From the NCBI GenBank assembly GCA_943846785.1, contig OX044367.1, positions 372,001-436,000 on the forward strand: a DNA stretch of 64,000 nucleotides. Reading direction: 5' to 3'. Below are positions 43,970 to 52,424 of this stretch, piece after piece. Under the pieces are notes generated by a model. That model had not been told where the DNA came from. It saw only the letters and a list, made by a program, of their open reading frames with translations, and did not search any database. Numbering within the stretch: the first letter of the stretch is position 1; the number at the start of each line of letters is the position of its first letter. This stretch comes from SCGC-AAA076-P13 sp905478035. Lineage in GTDB: Bacteria; Pseudomonadota; Gammaproteobacteria; Magnimaribacterales; D2472. A program made the translations under genes and the position numbers.

Positions 43970-46228
43970 ATGAAAGAACAAGAACAGATTAACTCTATAA
44001 GCCTTAAGCAATATGCTGAGGAGTCTTATTTAAATTATGCAATGTATGTCATTCTTGATAGAGCTTTGCCTAATATTGGAGATGGCCTCAAGCCAGTCCA
44101 GAGAAGAATTTTATATGCCATGTCTGAGCTAGGTCTTGACGCTGGCTCTAAATACAAGAAATCTGCCAGAACTGTTGGAGATGTAATAGGTAAATTTCAT
44201 CCTCATGGAGATGGAGCAGCATATGAAGCTATGGTTCTAATGGCTCAAAATTTTTCATTCAAATACCCTTTGGTTGATGGGCAGGGCAATTGGGGCTCTC
44301 AAGATGATCCAAAATCATTTGCAGCAATGAGGTATACGGAATCAAAACTAACCAAATTTGCAAATCTTTTAATTTCTGAGCTAAAGTCTGGAACTGTTGA
44401 TTGGCAGCCTAATTTTGATGGCTCTCTTTTGGAACCTATTATTTTTCCATCTAAACTTCCATCTATTCTTTTAAATGGCACATCTGGTATTGCTGTAGGA
44501 ATGGCAACTGATATCCCATCACATAATATAAATGAAATTATTGATGCAACTGTTCATCTTCTTGAAAATCCAAAATCAGAATTAGATGATTTATTAAAAA
44601 TAGTTAATGGGCCTGATTTTTCTAACCATTCTCCGATAATTTTAAGCAAAGATGAGCTAAAAGAAATTTATTCGACTGGAAAAGGTGGTTTCAAAGCACA
44701 AGCTTTCTGGGAGCAAGATAAAAATCAAATCATAATTAATGCTTTACCTTATCAAGCCTCTGGCTCAAAAATTTTAGAGCAAATAGCTGATCAAATGCTA
44801 AAGAAAAAAATACCAATGGTCGTCGATCTTTCAGATGAAGGAGATCATAAAGAGCCTGTAAGATTAGTTATTACTCTGAAATCAAATAGAGTAAATGCAG
44901 AAGATGTTATGAATCATTTATTTGCATCAACTGATTTGCAAAAAAATTATAGGGTCAATATGAATTTAATTTCACTAAAAGGTGGCCCAAAAGTTTTCTC
45001 TTTAGTCGAACTTCTAAAAGAATGGCTTGTCTTTAGAAAAAATACTGTCACTAGGAAGCTTGAACATAGACTTGATCAAGTTAATGATAGACTTCATATT
45101 CTTGAGGGCTTGCTAATTGTCTACCTTGATCTAGATAAAGTAATAAAAATTATTAGAGAATCAGACGAACCAAAAAAAGATATTATTAAAGCTTTTAAAT
45201 TATCTGATATTCAAGCAAATGCAATTCTTGAAATTAGACTAAGGCAATTAGCCAAGCTGGAACAAATTAAATTAGAACAAGAGCGAGATACTTTGGTAGA
45301 TGAGCAAACAGAAATAGAAAAAATCTTAAGCTCTAAGACAAGACTTAAAACCCTTATTAAAAATGAATTATTTGAGATTAAAAATGAGTTTGGAGAAGAA
45401 AGAAAGTCACCTATTAAAGACTCATCACAAGCAAAGGTTTTCTCAGATGAAGAAACACTTGTCACAGAATCAATAACAGTAGTATTGTCAGCTGCAGGCT
45501 GGATTAGAAGTGCAAAAGGTCATGACATAGACCCAAGCTCACTTTCATATAGAGGAGAAGATACTTTACAAGACTTTAGTAGAGGAAAGAGTAATCAGTT
45601 TTCAGTTTTCCTAGACTCTAATGGAAAGGCTTACTCACTTCCAAGTCACTCTTTGCCATCTGCAAGAGGTATGGGAGATCCCATTTCTGGAAGAGTATCT
45701 GCAGACTCGGGTGTAAAATTTATTTCTACTTTAATAGGTAATGATGAAGATAAATTCATGATCATGAATACAGCTGGTTATGGCTATATTTCAGAGTTTA
45801 AAAACATGATTTCAAATAAGAAGTCAGGCAAAGCGTTTATGAAAATTCCACATGAGGCTGAGCTTTTAAAAGCTATTAAAGTGAGAAATGATCATATGTA
45901 TATTGCAGCAGTATCAAATATTGGAAGATTGCTTATCTTTAAAATTGATGAGCTGCCAGTTCTTGGAAAAGGAAAGGGCAATAAAATTATAAATATACCC
46001 ACTGCTAAATTTATAGCTAAAGAGGAGTCAATGACACATGCGCAACTTGTCTCAGAAGCTAGCTCTTTAAGAATAGAAAGTGGGAAAAGGTTTCTAACAT
46101 TAAAATTGAAAGATCTTGAGAACTATATTTCAACTAGAGCGAAAAGAGGCAATATGCTTCCTCAAGGCTATAGAAAGGTAGATAAAATGGTTGAAGAGGT
46201 TGAGTTGGATATTACTGAAGACCAGTAA
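43970..46228 (+). CDS. parC: DNA topoisomerase IV subunit A
   Basis: ParC is the DNA-cutting subunit. The 752-aa protein starts 2 bp past parE. The active-site tyrosine is Y122 in FAAMRYTESKLTKFA. The quinolone-determining region reads FHPHGDGAAYEAM, with Gly82 where E. coli ParC has Ser80 and Glu86 where it has Glu84. The C-terminal beta-pinwheel has the shorter ParC-type repeats (GRGMGDPISGRV-like). The stop overlaps the convergent argD end by 17 bp. Confidence 0.95.
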   Translation: MKEQEQINSISLKQYAEESYLNYAMYVILDRALPNIGDGLKPVQRRILYAMSELGLDAGSKYKKSARTVGDVIGKFHPHGDGAAYEAMVLMAQNFSFKYPLVDGQGNWGSQDDPKSFAAMRYTESKLTKFANLLISELKSGTVDWQPNFDGSLLEPIIFPSKLPSILLNGTSGIAVGMATDIPSHNINEIIDATVHLLENPKSELDDLLKIVNGPDFSNHSPIILSKDELKEIYSTGKGGFKAQAFWEQDKNQIIINALPYQASGSKILEQIADQMLKKKIPMVVDLSDEGDHKEPVRLVITLKSNRVNAEDVMNHLFASTDLQKNYRVNMNLISLKGGPKVFSLVELLKEWLVFRKNTVTRKLEHRLDQVNDRLHILEGLLIVYLDLDKVIKIIRESDEPKKDIIKAFKLSDIQANAILEIRLRQLAKLEQIKLEQERDTLVDEQTEIEKILSSKTRLKTLIKNELFEIKNEFGEERKSPIKDSSQAKVFSDEETLVTESITVVLSAAGWIRSAKGHDIDPSSLSYRGEDTLQDFSRGKSNQFSVFLDSNGKAYSLPSHSLPSARGMGDPISGRVSADSGVKFISTLIGNDEDKFMIMNTAGYGYISEFKNMISNKKSGKAFMKIPHEAELLKAIKVRNDHMYIAAVSNIGRLLIFKIDELPVLGKGKGNKIINIPTAKFIAKEESMTHAQLVSEASSLRIESGKRFLTLKLKDLENYISTRAKRGNMLPQGYRKVDKMVEEVELDITEDQ

Positions 46229-47411
46229 TTGTCTTTTCAAATATTTTTAAGCCTTCATCAATCAGTTTATTTTCTATAATTAAACTTGGTGAAAACCTAA
46301 CCGTACTTGGGTTAGCCTTTAAAATCATCAAACCATTTTGATGAGATTCTCTTATCAAGTCATCAACCGAAATATTACTTTTTTTATTAAGTTCAACTCC
46401 AATCCAAAGTCCAGCAGAAGTTATCTTTTCAAAACAATCATGCTTAGTATTAATTCTATTTAATATTTTAATAAACCTAGTTTCTTTTTTTCTAACTTGA
46501 TTTAAAAATGACTTCTTTGAAGTTATATCTACAACTTTGTTGCCAATTGAGCATGCTATTGGACCTCCACCAAATGTAGTTCCATGAGATCCAACAGTCA
46601 TATATTTTGATATTTTATTAGTTGTAAGAATGCCACCTAATGGAAAGCCATTCGAAATACCTTTTGCAAAGCAAAGAATATCTGGCTTGATATTAAATTG
46701 TTCGTATGCGAAGAATGTTCCAGTTCTGCCAATACCAGATTGAACCTCATCAATAATAATCACAGCATTATACTTTTTTGAGAGTTGTTTTATTTTGTTG
46801 ATAAATGCTTTATCAGCCTTTGTTATGCCAGACTGCCATTGAACCAATTCAAGAATCACAGCAGCTGTTTTGTCTGAAAAAATATTCTCTAAATTATCAA
46901 TATCATTATATGGATGATTTTTAATTCCCTTGGGTAGAGGAGCAAAACCATCAATAAGGTGCTTTGCTTTTGCTAAGGCAATGCCGAGCATGGTACGACC
47001 ATGAAAAGAAGTAGTAAATGAGATCACCTCATTTTTATTTTTATCAATCTTCGATGAGCAAAATTTTCTTGCTATTTTAACTGCTGCTTCAATTGCTTCA
47101 GCACCAGAGTTACAGAAAAATACCTTATCGGCAAAAGATTTTTGGCAAAGTTTTTTTGCAAGAGTAACAGATGGCTCATTGATATATAGGTTTGATAAAT
47201 GCCATAGCTCCTCTGATTGCTTTTTAAGGACAGTTATTAAATCTTTATTTGAGTGACCCAGATTTGTAACAGCAATCCCTGCAGTAAAATCAATGTACTT
47301 TTGATTATTTAGATCCCAAACATGTGAACCTTTTGCTTTTTTTACAACAAAATTAGCCGGTGCATAAAAAGGCACCATATAATTATCATATTCATTAATT
47401 ATTTTTTTCAT
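46212..47411 (-). CDS. argD: acetylornithine aminotransferase family protein
   Basis: This 399-aa class III PLP aminotransferase has FCNSGAEAIEAAVKIARKF, TTSFHGRTMLGIALAKAKH, IIDEVQSGIGRTGTFFAYEQ and the Schiff-base lysine in LCFAKGISNGFPLGG. ArgD converts N-acetylglutamate semialdehyde to N-acetylornithine; in many bacteria it also acts as succinyldiaminopimelate aminotransferase. A related function (ornithine or succinylornithine aminotransferase) cannot be excluded because no other arg gene is adjacent. Confidence 0.87.
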   Translation of the reverse strand: MKKIINEYDNYMVPFYAPANFVVKKAKGSHVWDLNNQKYIDFTAGIAVTNLGHSNKDLITVLKKQSEELWHLSNLYINEPSVTLAKKLCQKSFADKVFFCNSGAEAIEAAVKIARKFCSSKIDKNKNEVISFTTSFHGRTMLGIALAKAKHLIDGFAPLPKGIKNHPYNDIDNLENIFSDKTAAVILELVQWQSGITKADKAFINKIKQLSKKYNAVIIIDEVQSGIGRTGTFFAYEQFNIKPDILCFAKGISNGFPLGGILTTNKISKYMTVGSHGTTFGGGPIACSIGNKVVDITSKKSFLNQVRKKETRFIKILNRINTKHDCFEKITSAGLWIGVELNKKSNISVDDLIRESHQNGLMILKANPSTVRFSPSLIIENKLIDEGLKIFEKTITGLQ

Positions 47412-47425
47412 AAATATATTGTATC

Positions 47426-47926
47426 GTGGTTTCAGTTCAAAAAATAAATGATCAAAAATTCCTAATTTCTATTAAACCAAATAGCTCACTTGTTGGTGTT
47501 AATAGATTAATATTTATATCTAGCATCTCTTTGGTCTGTGGGGGTATAGCATTGATATTTTTCTTTTTAGGAGCAACTCTCATTCTACCTTTTGCAGGAT
47601 TAGAGTTAGGGATATTATTCACTGCTTTTTATTTGAGCTTTAAATGGAGTGATAAAAAAGAAAAGATATTCCTTTCACAAGACTTAGTGACCATAGAAAA
47701 AGGGACCAACTATGCAGAATATAAATGGGAGGAATTCAGGTCATTTACATCATTTGAGGTTACAAAAGATAGAAGGCAAGAACTTAAGCTAAGCTTTAGA
47801 TCTAAAGGACAAAATATTGAAGTAGGTAAATTTTTAAATGAAGAAGATAAAATACTTTTGAAAGATGAGATATCTTTAATTATCGAAACATTAAATTTAG
47901 AATCTTTTTCAAGTCCAGGGCCCTAA
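47426..47926 (+). CDS. DUF2244-type membrane protein, unknown function
   Basis: The 166-aa protein has two transmembrane segments (about 26-45 and 50-70) after a short N-terminal strand region (SVQKINDQKFLISIKPNSSL), and a C-terminal soluble part with EYKWEEFRSFTSFEVTKDRRQELKLSFRSKG. This layout matches DUF2244 proteins, often near cytochrome oxidase genes in other bacteria, though not here. Its end overlaps the convergent phosphofructokinase gene by 18 bp. Confidence 0.7.
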   Translation: MVSVQKINDQKFLISIKPNSSLVGVNRLIFISSISLVCGGIALIFFFLGATLILPFAGLELGILFTAFYLSFKWSDKKEKIFLSQDLVTIEKGTNYAEYKWEEFRSFTSFEVTKDRRQELKLSFRSKGQNIEVGKFLNEEDKILLKDEISLIIETLNLESFSSPGP

Positions 47927-49159
47927 CTTCTTTTTTACCTCAACTAATTTCAAATCTTTAATTTCAGGTATCCCATTTTTGAATTTAGGAAATGATTCTC
48001 CTTGAATAAGAGGCTGTAAATATTCAACTGCTTTAGGCGTAACATCCATACCATTTTTAGATATATATGATTTTGGTAATTTTTTCTCTAAGTTTGCTAT
48101 TTTTGATAATGGTGCTGGTTCAATCTTCCAAGTATATTTTTTACCCTTACCTCTTACAATAATTGGCATGACACCATTCATACCCTTTACGGCATATTGA
48201 ATTGCTTTAATTCCAACTTCCATTGCTTGATCTAAATCTGTTTTAGAAGAAATGTGGCGTGCGCTTCGCTGAAGATAGTCTGATACAGCCCAATGGTTTT
48301 TCATTTTTAACTTATCTGTGATTAGATTTGCAATATAAGGTGCAACTCCACCAAGTTGAGCATGACCAAATGCATCTTTTGTATCTGCTTCAGCAAGGAA
48401 TTTATTTTTATTATTTTTAAGACCCTCTGATACAACGACCACACAGTAACCATTTCTACTTACAGTTTTTTTTACTTGGCCTAGAAATTTCTTTTGATTA
48501 AAAATTACTTCAGGCAATAAAATTATATGAGGAGCATCTCCTTTATTTTTTCTAGCAAGAGAAGATGAGGCTGCCATCCACCCAGCATGCCTTCCCATAA
48601 CCTCTAGTATAAAAACTTTTGTTGATGTTGCAGCCATTGATTTTACATCAAGCGAAGCTTCCATTGTGGATGTTGCAATATACTTAGCAGCAGAGCCAAA
48701 TCCAGGACAGCAATCAGTTAAAACTAGGTCATTATCAACAGTTTTTGGAATAGCTATACAGTTTATTGGGTAGTTTAATTTTTTACTTATCTGAGAGACC
48801 TTGAATGCTGTATCTGCAGAGTCATTTCCACCATTATAAAAAAAATATCCAATATTATGAGCCTTAAAAACTTCAATTAATCTCTTGTATTCTTTTTTAT
48901 TAGACTCAAAATCTTTTAATTTGAATCTACATGAGCCAAAAGCTCCACCAGCTCTTGATTGTAATGACTCTATTGCCGAAATTGATTCTTTAGATGTGTC
49001 TATTAAATCCTCATTTAGGGCGCCAAGTATTCCATTTTTACCTGCAAAAATTTTTCCAATATTTTTATGTTTCCTTGCTTCTAATATTAAAGCGCTAGCT
49101 GTTGCATTAATAACCGAAGTTACCCCGCCAGATTGCGCATAAAATGCATTTTTTTTCAT
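47909..49159 (-). CDS. pfp: pyrophosphate-dependent 6-phosphofructokinase
   Basis: The 416-aa enzyme interconverts fructose-6-phosphate and fructose-1,6-bisphosphate. The diagnostic motifs are YNGGNDSADTAF (where ATP-PFKs have GGDGT) and PKTVDNDLVLTDCCPGFGSAAKY, with the PKT(V/I)DND lysine typical of PPi-dependent enzymes; VMGRHAGWMAASS follows. I start at ATG 49157-49159 (MKKNAFYAQSGGVTSVINAT) with GGAG upstream; a 30-residue longer frame has no counterpart in the family and would overlap mpl. PPi use saves ATP and makes the step reversible. Confidence 0.92.
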   Translation of the reverse strand: MKKNAFYAQSGGVTSVINATASALILEARKHKNIGKIFAGKNGILGALNEDLIDTSKESISAIESLQSRAGGAFGSCRFKLKDFESNKKEYKRLIEVFKAHNIGYFFYNGGNDSADTAFKVSQISKKLNYPINCIAIPKTVDNDLVLTDCCPGFGSAAKYIATSTMEASLDVKSMAATSTKVFILEVMGRHAGWMAASSSLARKNKGDAPHIILLPEVIFNQKKFLGQVKKTVSRNGYCVVVVSEGLKNNKNKFLAEADTKDAFGHAQLGGVAPYIANLITDKLKMKNHWAVSDYLQRSARHISSKTDLDQAMEVGIKAIQYAVKGMNGVMPIIVRGKGKKYTWKIEPAPLSKIANLEKKLPKSYISKNGMDVTPKAVEYLQPLIQGESFPKFKNGIPEIKDLKLVEVKKKLGPWT

Positions 49160-49211
49160 TTTTTCTCCACAAAAGTATTGAAATAAATATATGTAAAGTA
49201 TTATAACTAAT

Positions 49212-50519
49212 ATGCGTATACATATTCTAGGAATCTGCGGAACCTTCATGGGAGGACTTGCGCAGATACTTAAAGAGTCAGGGCATGTGATATCCGGATC
49301 AGATATTCAATTTTATCCTCCAATGTCAGACTATCTCAAAAATTTTGATATAGAAATGATAGAGGGTTATAGAGTTGAGAATTTACCAGATGCTGATTTG
49401 TATATTATTGGAAATGCTCTTTCAAGAGGAAACGATTCTGTTGAGCATATTCTATCTAATTCTCTTCCTTTTAAGTCTGGTCCAGAGATGCTTGGAGAGA
49501 TTTTAAAAGAGAAAAAAGTTTTGGCTGTATCAGGCACGCATGGCAAAACCACTACCTCATATATGCTTACACACATTTTGTTAAAGCAGGGCAGAGATGT
49601 TGGGTTTTTGGTTGGCGGAATATCTAACAACATAACTGGATCAGCATCACTTGGTTCTGATAAAACTTTTGTTATTGAGGCTGATGAGTATGATTCTGCA
49701 TTTTTTGATAAAAGATCAAAATTTATCCATTACTCACCAAGCACTATAGTTATTAATAATATGGAGTTTGATCATGCAGATATTTTTAATAATCTTGATG
49801 ACATTAAAAGACAATTTCATCACCTAATAAAAATAATTCCATCAGATGGAAATATTATCTATTTTGGTGATGATAAAAACTCTAAAGATTTAATTAATAT
49901 GGGTGTTTGGTCGCATGAAATAGTTATCAATAATGGATCTATTAAAGCTGATTATTTGAATAAGGTACTGGTTTATAAAGAAAAGAGATATTCATTAAAT
50001 GAGCTTCCCTTAATTGGGGAACATAATTTTAAGAATTATATTGCAGCAGTCCTAGCTGCAAAAACAGATGGTATTGAAATCGAAGACTCTCTAAACTCAT
50101 TGAAAAGTTTTAATGGCGTTAAGAGAAGAATGGAATTCAAAGGTAATTTTGATGGTATAGAAATTTATGATGACTTTGCACACCATCCAACAGCAATAGA
50201 GCTTAGTTCCGATGCTCTAAGATTGAAATACCCAACAAAGAAAATTCTTGGATTGATAGAGTTGGGCTCAAATACTATGGCCTCCGGATCTCATGGCTTG
50301 TCTTTAGTGGGCGCTGTTCAATCTTTAAATCATTCAATTTGGCTAGATCATAATGATGTATTAAAAGATGCTGATAATATTCTTCAATTTAATAATGGTG
50401 AAGATTTTATTTCTTCTGCAATAAACTTGATTTCAGATTATGATGTTGTTGTTTTAATGACTAATAAAGATAGCCAAAAAATACTTAAACCAATTATAAA
50501 TTCTCTTGAAAAAAAGTAA
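49212..50519 (+). CDS. mpl: UDP-N-acetylmuramate:L-alanyl-gamma-D-glutamyl-meso-diaminopimelate ligase
   Basis: Mpl re-attaches recycled tripeptide to UDP-MurNAc. The 435-aa Mur-ligase has MRIHILGICGTFMGGLAQIL (N-terminal Rossmann), SGTHGKTTTSYMLTHIL (P-loop), EADEYDSAFFDKRSKF and YDDFAHHPTAIELS, all characteristic of Mpl rather than MurC. At 435 aa it is near E. coli Mpl (457). With AnmK at 15509-16603 this gives two murein-recycling enzymes in the window. Confidence 0.95.
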   Translation: MRIHILGICGTFMGGLAQILKESGHVISGSDIQFYPPMSDYLKNFDIEMIEGYRVENLPDADLYIIGNALSRGNDSVEHILSNSLPFKSGPEMLGEILKEKKVLAVSGTHGKTTTSYMLTHILLKQGRDVGFLVGGISNNITGSASLGSDKTFVIEADEYDSAFFDKRSKFIHYSPSTIVINNMEFDHADIFNNLDDIKRQFHHLIKIIPSDGNIIYFGDDKNSKDLINMGVWSHEIVINNGSIKADYLNKVLVYKEKRYSLNELPLIGEHNFKNYIAAVLAAKTDGIEIEDSLNSLKSFNGVKRRMEFKGNFDGIEIYDDFAHHPTAIELSSDALRLKYPTKKILGLIELGSNTMASGSHGLSLVGAVQSLNHSIWLDHNDVLKDADNILQFNNGEDFISSAINLISDYDVVVLMTNKDSQKILKPIINSLEKK

Positions 50520-51096
50520 CTTACCAGTTTTTCCCCTAGGCATTGTTGCACTTCCTGGTAGCATTCAATCTCTTCAAATTTTTGAACCAAGGTACATTCA
50601 GATGGTTAAAACTTGCTTATCTGAAAATCATGGCTTCGTTATTGTATTAAGTTCAAACTCTGACAATGATCATGATTTTTCTTTTTCAAAAAAAGGCACC
50701 TTTGTTGAAATTATAGATTTTAACAACTTACCAAATGGCCTGCTGGGCATAACCGTAAAATCTATTAACAAAGTTGTTATTAATAATATTTTTCAATTAG
50801 AAGATGGCTTACATATTGCAGATACAAAACCTGAAATTGATCCAGAAGTTGATGATCAAGCTGTATTAGCAGAATACCCTGAAATTTCTAGTATCCTTAC
50901 TCAACTTATCAAGCATCCTAGAATAAGCGATCTTCCAATGAACGTTGATTTTAGTTCTGCTGACTCAGTTGCTTATCACTTAGCTGGATTAATACCCCTT
51001 AGCTCAGATGAGAAACAAAAATTACTTGAAGCATTTGATGCAACTCAAAGAATGAGAATCCTTTCTGATTATATCGAAAGAATTTCTACTGCTTAG
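50506..51096 (+). CDS. LON substrate-binding domain protein
   Basis: The 196-aa protein is a stand-alone Lon N-terminal-like domain: LPVFPLGIVALPGSIQSLQIFEPRYIQMVK near the N-terminus, GLLGITVKSINKVVINNIF and YHLAGLIPLSSDEKQKLLEAFDATQRM near the end. The ATPase and protease domains of Lon are absent. A TTG start at 50506, overlapping the mpl end by 14 bp, gives MKKSNLPVFPLG; this fits the family start. Its function is unclear. Confidence 0.85.
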   Translation: MKKSNLPVFPLGIVALPGSIQSLQIFEPRYIQMVKTCLSENHGFVIVLSSNSDNDHDFSFSKKGTFVEIIDFNNLPNGLLGITVKSINKVVINNIFQLEDGLHIADTKPEIDPEVDDQAVLAEYPEISSILTQLIKHPRISDLPMNVDFSSADSVAYHLAGLIPLSSDEKQKLLEAFDATQRMRILSDYIERISTA

Positions 51097-51102
51097 ACCA
51101 TT

Positions 51103-51504
51103 TTATTTAAGAATAATTGGTGCCTTATTGGATTTTGCTCGAAGCCAATTGATGGATTTAAAAATAGCTGGAATTTCTATAAACCTTTTTTCAATATAGT
51201 ATTTTCCTGGATAATTGCTGAGCATCAGACCAATAATAATTGTAAAGAGTCCCTGACCAGGTAAAACTAGCATCATAATTCCTCCAATAATTAGTGAGTA
51301 CCCTATGGTATTTTTTATTAATAAGACCAAGCACCACAGAAAAAAATTCTTCTTTTTGAATGAAGACTCCTCTTTATTAATGAAGTAGTCACTTGGTATC
51401 AAGCCCGCCAGCCATCTCATACTCACGAGACTAAATAAAAAAATAAATAAAGATACAGAACTAAGCCAAAGTATAAGAGTTTTATATGACTCAAAAAAAA
51501 TCAT
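51103..51504 (-). CDS. small membrane protein (PGPGW-like), unknown function
   Basis: The 133-aa protein has three or so transmembrane segments (about 9-28, 55-75, 79-97). The loop MLVLPGQGLFTIIIGLMLSNYPGKYY is close to the PGPGW family motif. The C-terminus is basic (RAKSNKAPIILK). Nothing in the context indicates a role. It is the only minus-strand gene between the mpl and rsfS transcripts. Confidence 0.65.
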   Translation of the reverse strand: MIFFESYKTLILWLSSVSLFIFLFSLVSMRWLAGLIPSDYFINKEESSFKKKNFFLWCLVLLIKNTIGYSLIIGGIMMLVLPGQGLFTIIIGLMLSNYPGKYYIEKRFIEIPAIFKSINWLRAKSNKAPIILK

Positions 51505-51614
51505 GATAGTATTTAGACTATTAAATTCGATAATTACCCACCTTTTTATTTAATAATGATTTAGTATAGCAAGGACTAAAAAATAAATTTTAGTATTTAA
51601 AAACTTACAATATT

Positions 51615-51953
51615 TTGTCAAACAAAGCCTTAAATGATATCTGTACTGAGACTCTCAGTGACAATAAAGCAGAGAATGTTCTTTCACTCGATATTAAAGG
51701 AATCTCATCCTTTGCTGATAATATTATTATTGCAACTGCAAATTCAAATAGACATGCTAAGTCATTATCTGAAAAGCTTGTTGAAGAAATTAAAGCCAAT
51801 AAAATTAGTATATTGGGAGTAGAGGGTAAAATAGAATCGGGCTGGATTTTAGTAGATTGTGGGGAAGTAGTTGTTAATATTATGAAGAATGAAATCAGAG
51901 AGTTTTATGACTTAGAAGGTCTATGGGGTGAAAATACACTCATTGATTCGTAG
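51615..51953 (+). CDS. rsfS: ribosomal silencing factor RsfS
   Basis: RsfS binds L14 of the large ribosomal subunit and blocks subunit joining during starvation. The 112-aa protein has AENVLSLDIKGISSFADNIIIAT, HAKSLSEKLVEEI, and ESGWILVDCGEVVVNIMKNEIREFYDLEGLWG, the family signature (W..D.g.vvvH.f....R.fY.LE.LW). The His is replaced by Asn. The start codon is TTG at 51615. It is first in the rsfS-rlmH-mrdA-rodA operon; nadD, often upstream, is not here. Confidence 0.93.
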   Translation: MSNKALNDICTETLSDNKAENVLSLDIKGISSFADNIIIATANSNRHAKSLSEKLVEEIKANKISILGVEGKIESGWILVDCGEVVVNIMKNEIREFYDLEGLWGENTLIDS

Positions 51954-51959
51954 AACTAG

Positions 51960-52424
51960 ATGATATTAACCATAATTAGCGTTGGTAATCAGCCTTCAAC
52001 TTGGGAAATAACAGGACTCGATTATTATACTAAGCAGCTGCCTAAAGAGTTAAAACTAAACTTTATAAATGTTAAAGGTCAGCAGCATCCAAAAAGATCT
52101 ATAGAGGAGGTTCTCAGGCTTGAATCTAAGTTAATCTCATCAAAAATAGATAAAAATAGCTATATTGTCTGCTGGGATTCTAAGGGTAAGGAACTCAACA
52201 ATCACCAATTCAGTAAATTTTTTGAACAATCTATGATTGAAAATAGAAAACTTTATTTTATTATTGGCGGCTCTTTTGGAATTCCAAGTGACATCCTTGA
52301 AAAATCTCATAAAATAATTTCAGTTTCAAATTTTACTTTCCCTCACAGGCTTTTTAAAATTGTTCTTGTAGAGCAGATCTATAGATCATTCTCAATTATT
52401 AACAATCTTCCATATCACAAATGA
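51960..52424 (+). CDS. rlmH: 23S rRNA (pseudouridine1915-N3)-methyltransferase RlmH
   Basis: This 154-aa SPOUT methyltransferase modifies pseudouridine 1915 of 23S rRNA. SAM-binding knot motifs are YIVCWDSKGKELNNHQFSKF, FIIGGSFGIPSDI and SNFTFPHRLFKIVLVEQIYRSFSIINNLPYHK, nearly the same as E. coli at the C-terminus (QIYRA.sI..g.PYHr). It lies 6 bp past rsfS and overlaps mrdA by 4 bp. Confidence 0.96.
   Translation: MILTIISVGNQPSTWEITGLDYYTKQLPKELKLNFINVKGQQHPKRSIEEVLRLESKLISSKIDKNSYIVCWDSKGKELNNHQFSKFFEQSMIENRKLYFIIGGSFGIPSDILEKSHKIISVSNFTFPHRLFKIVLVEQIYRSFSIINNLPYHK

Noticed and set aside
49160..49249. 30-codon N-terminal extension of the phosphofructokinase
   Set aside because: The family starts at MKKNAFYAQSGG, which has GGAG upstream; the extension would overlap mpl.
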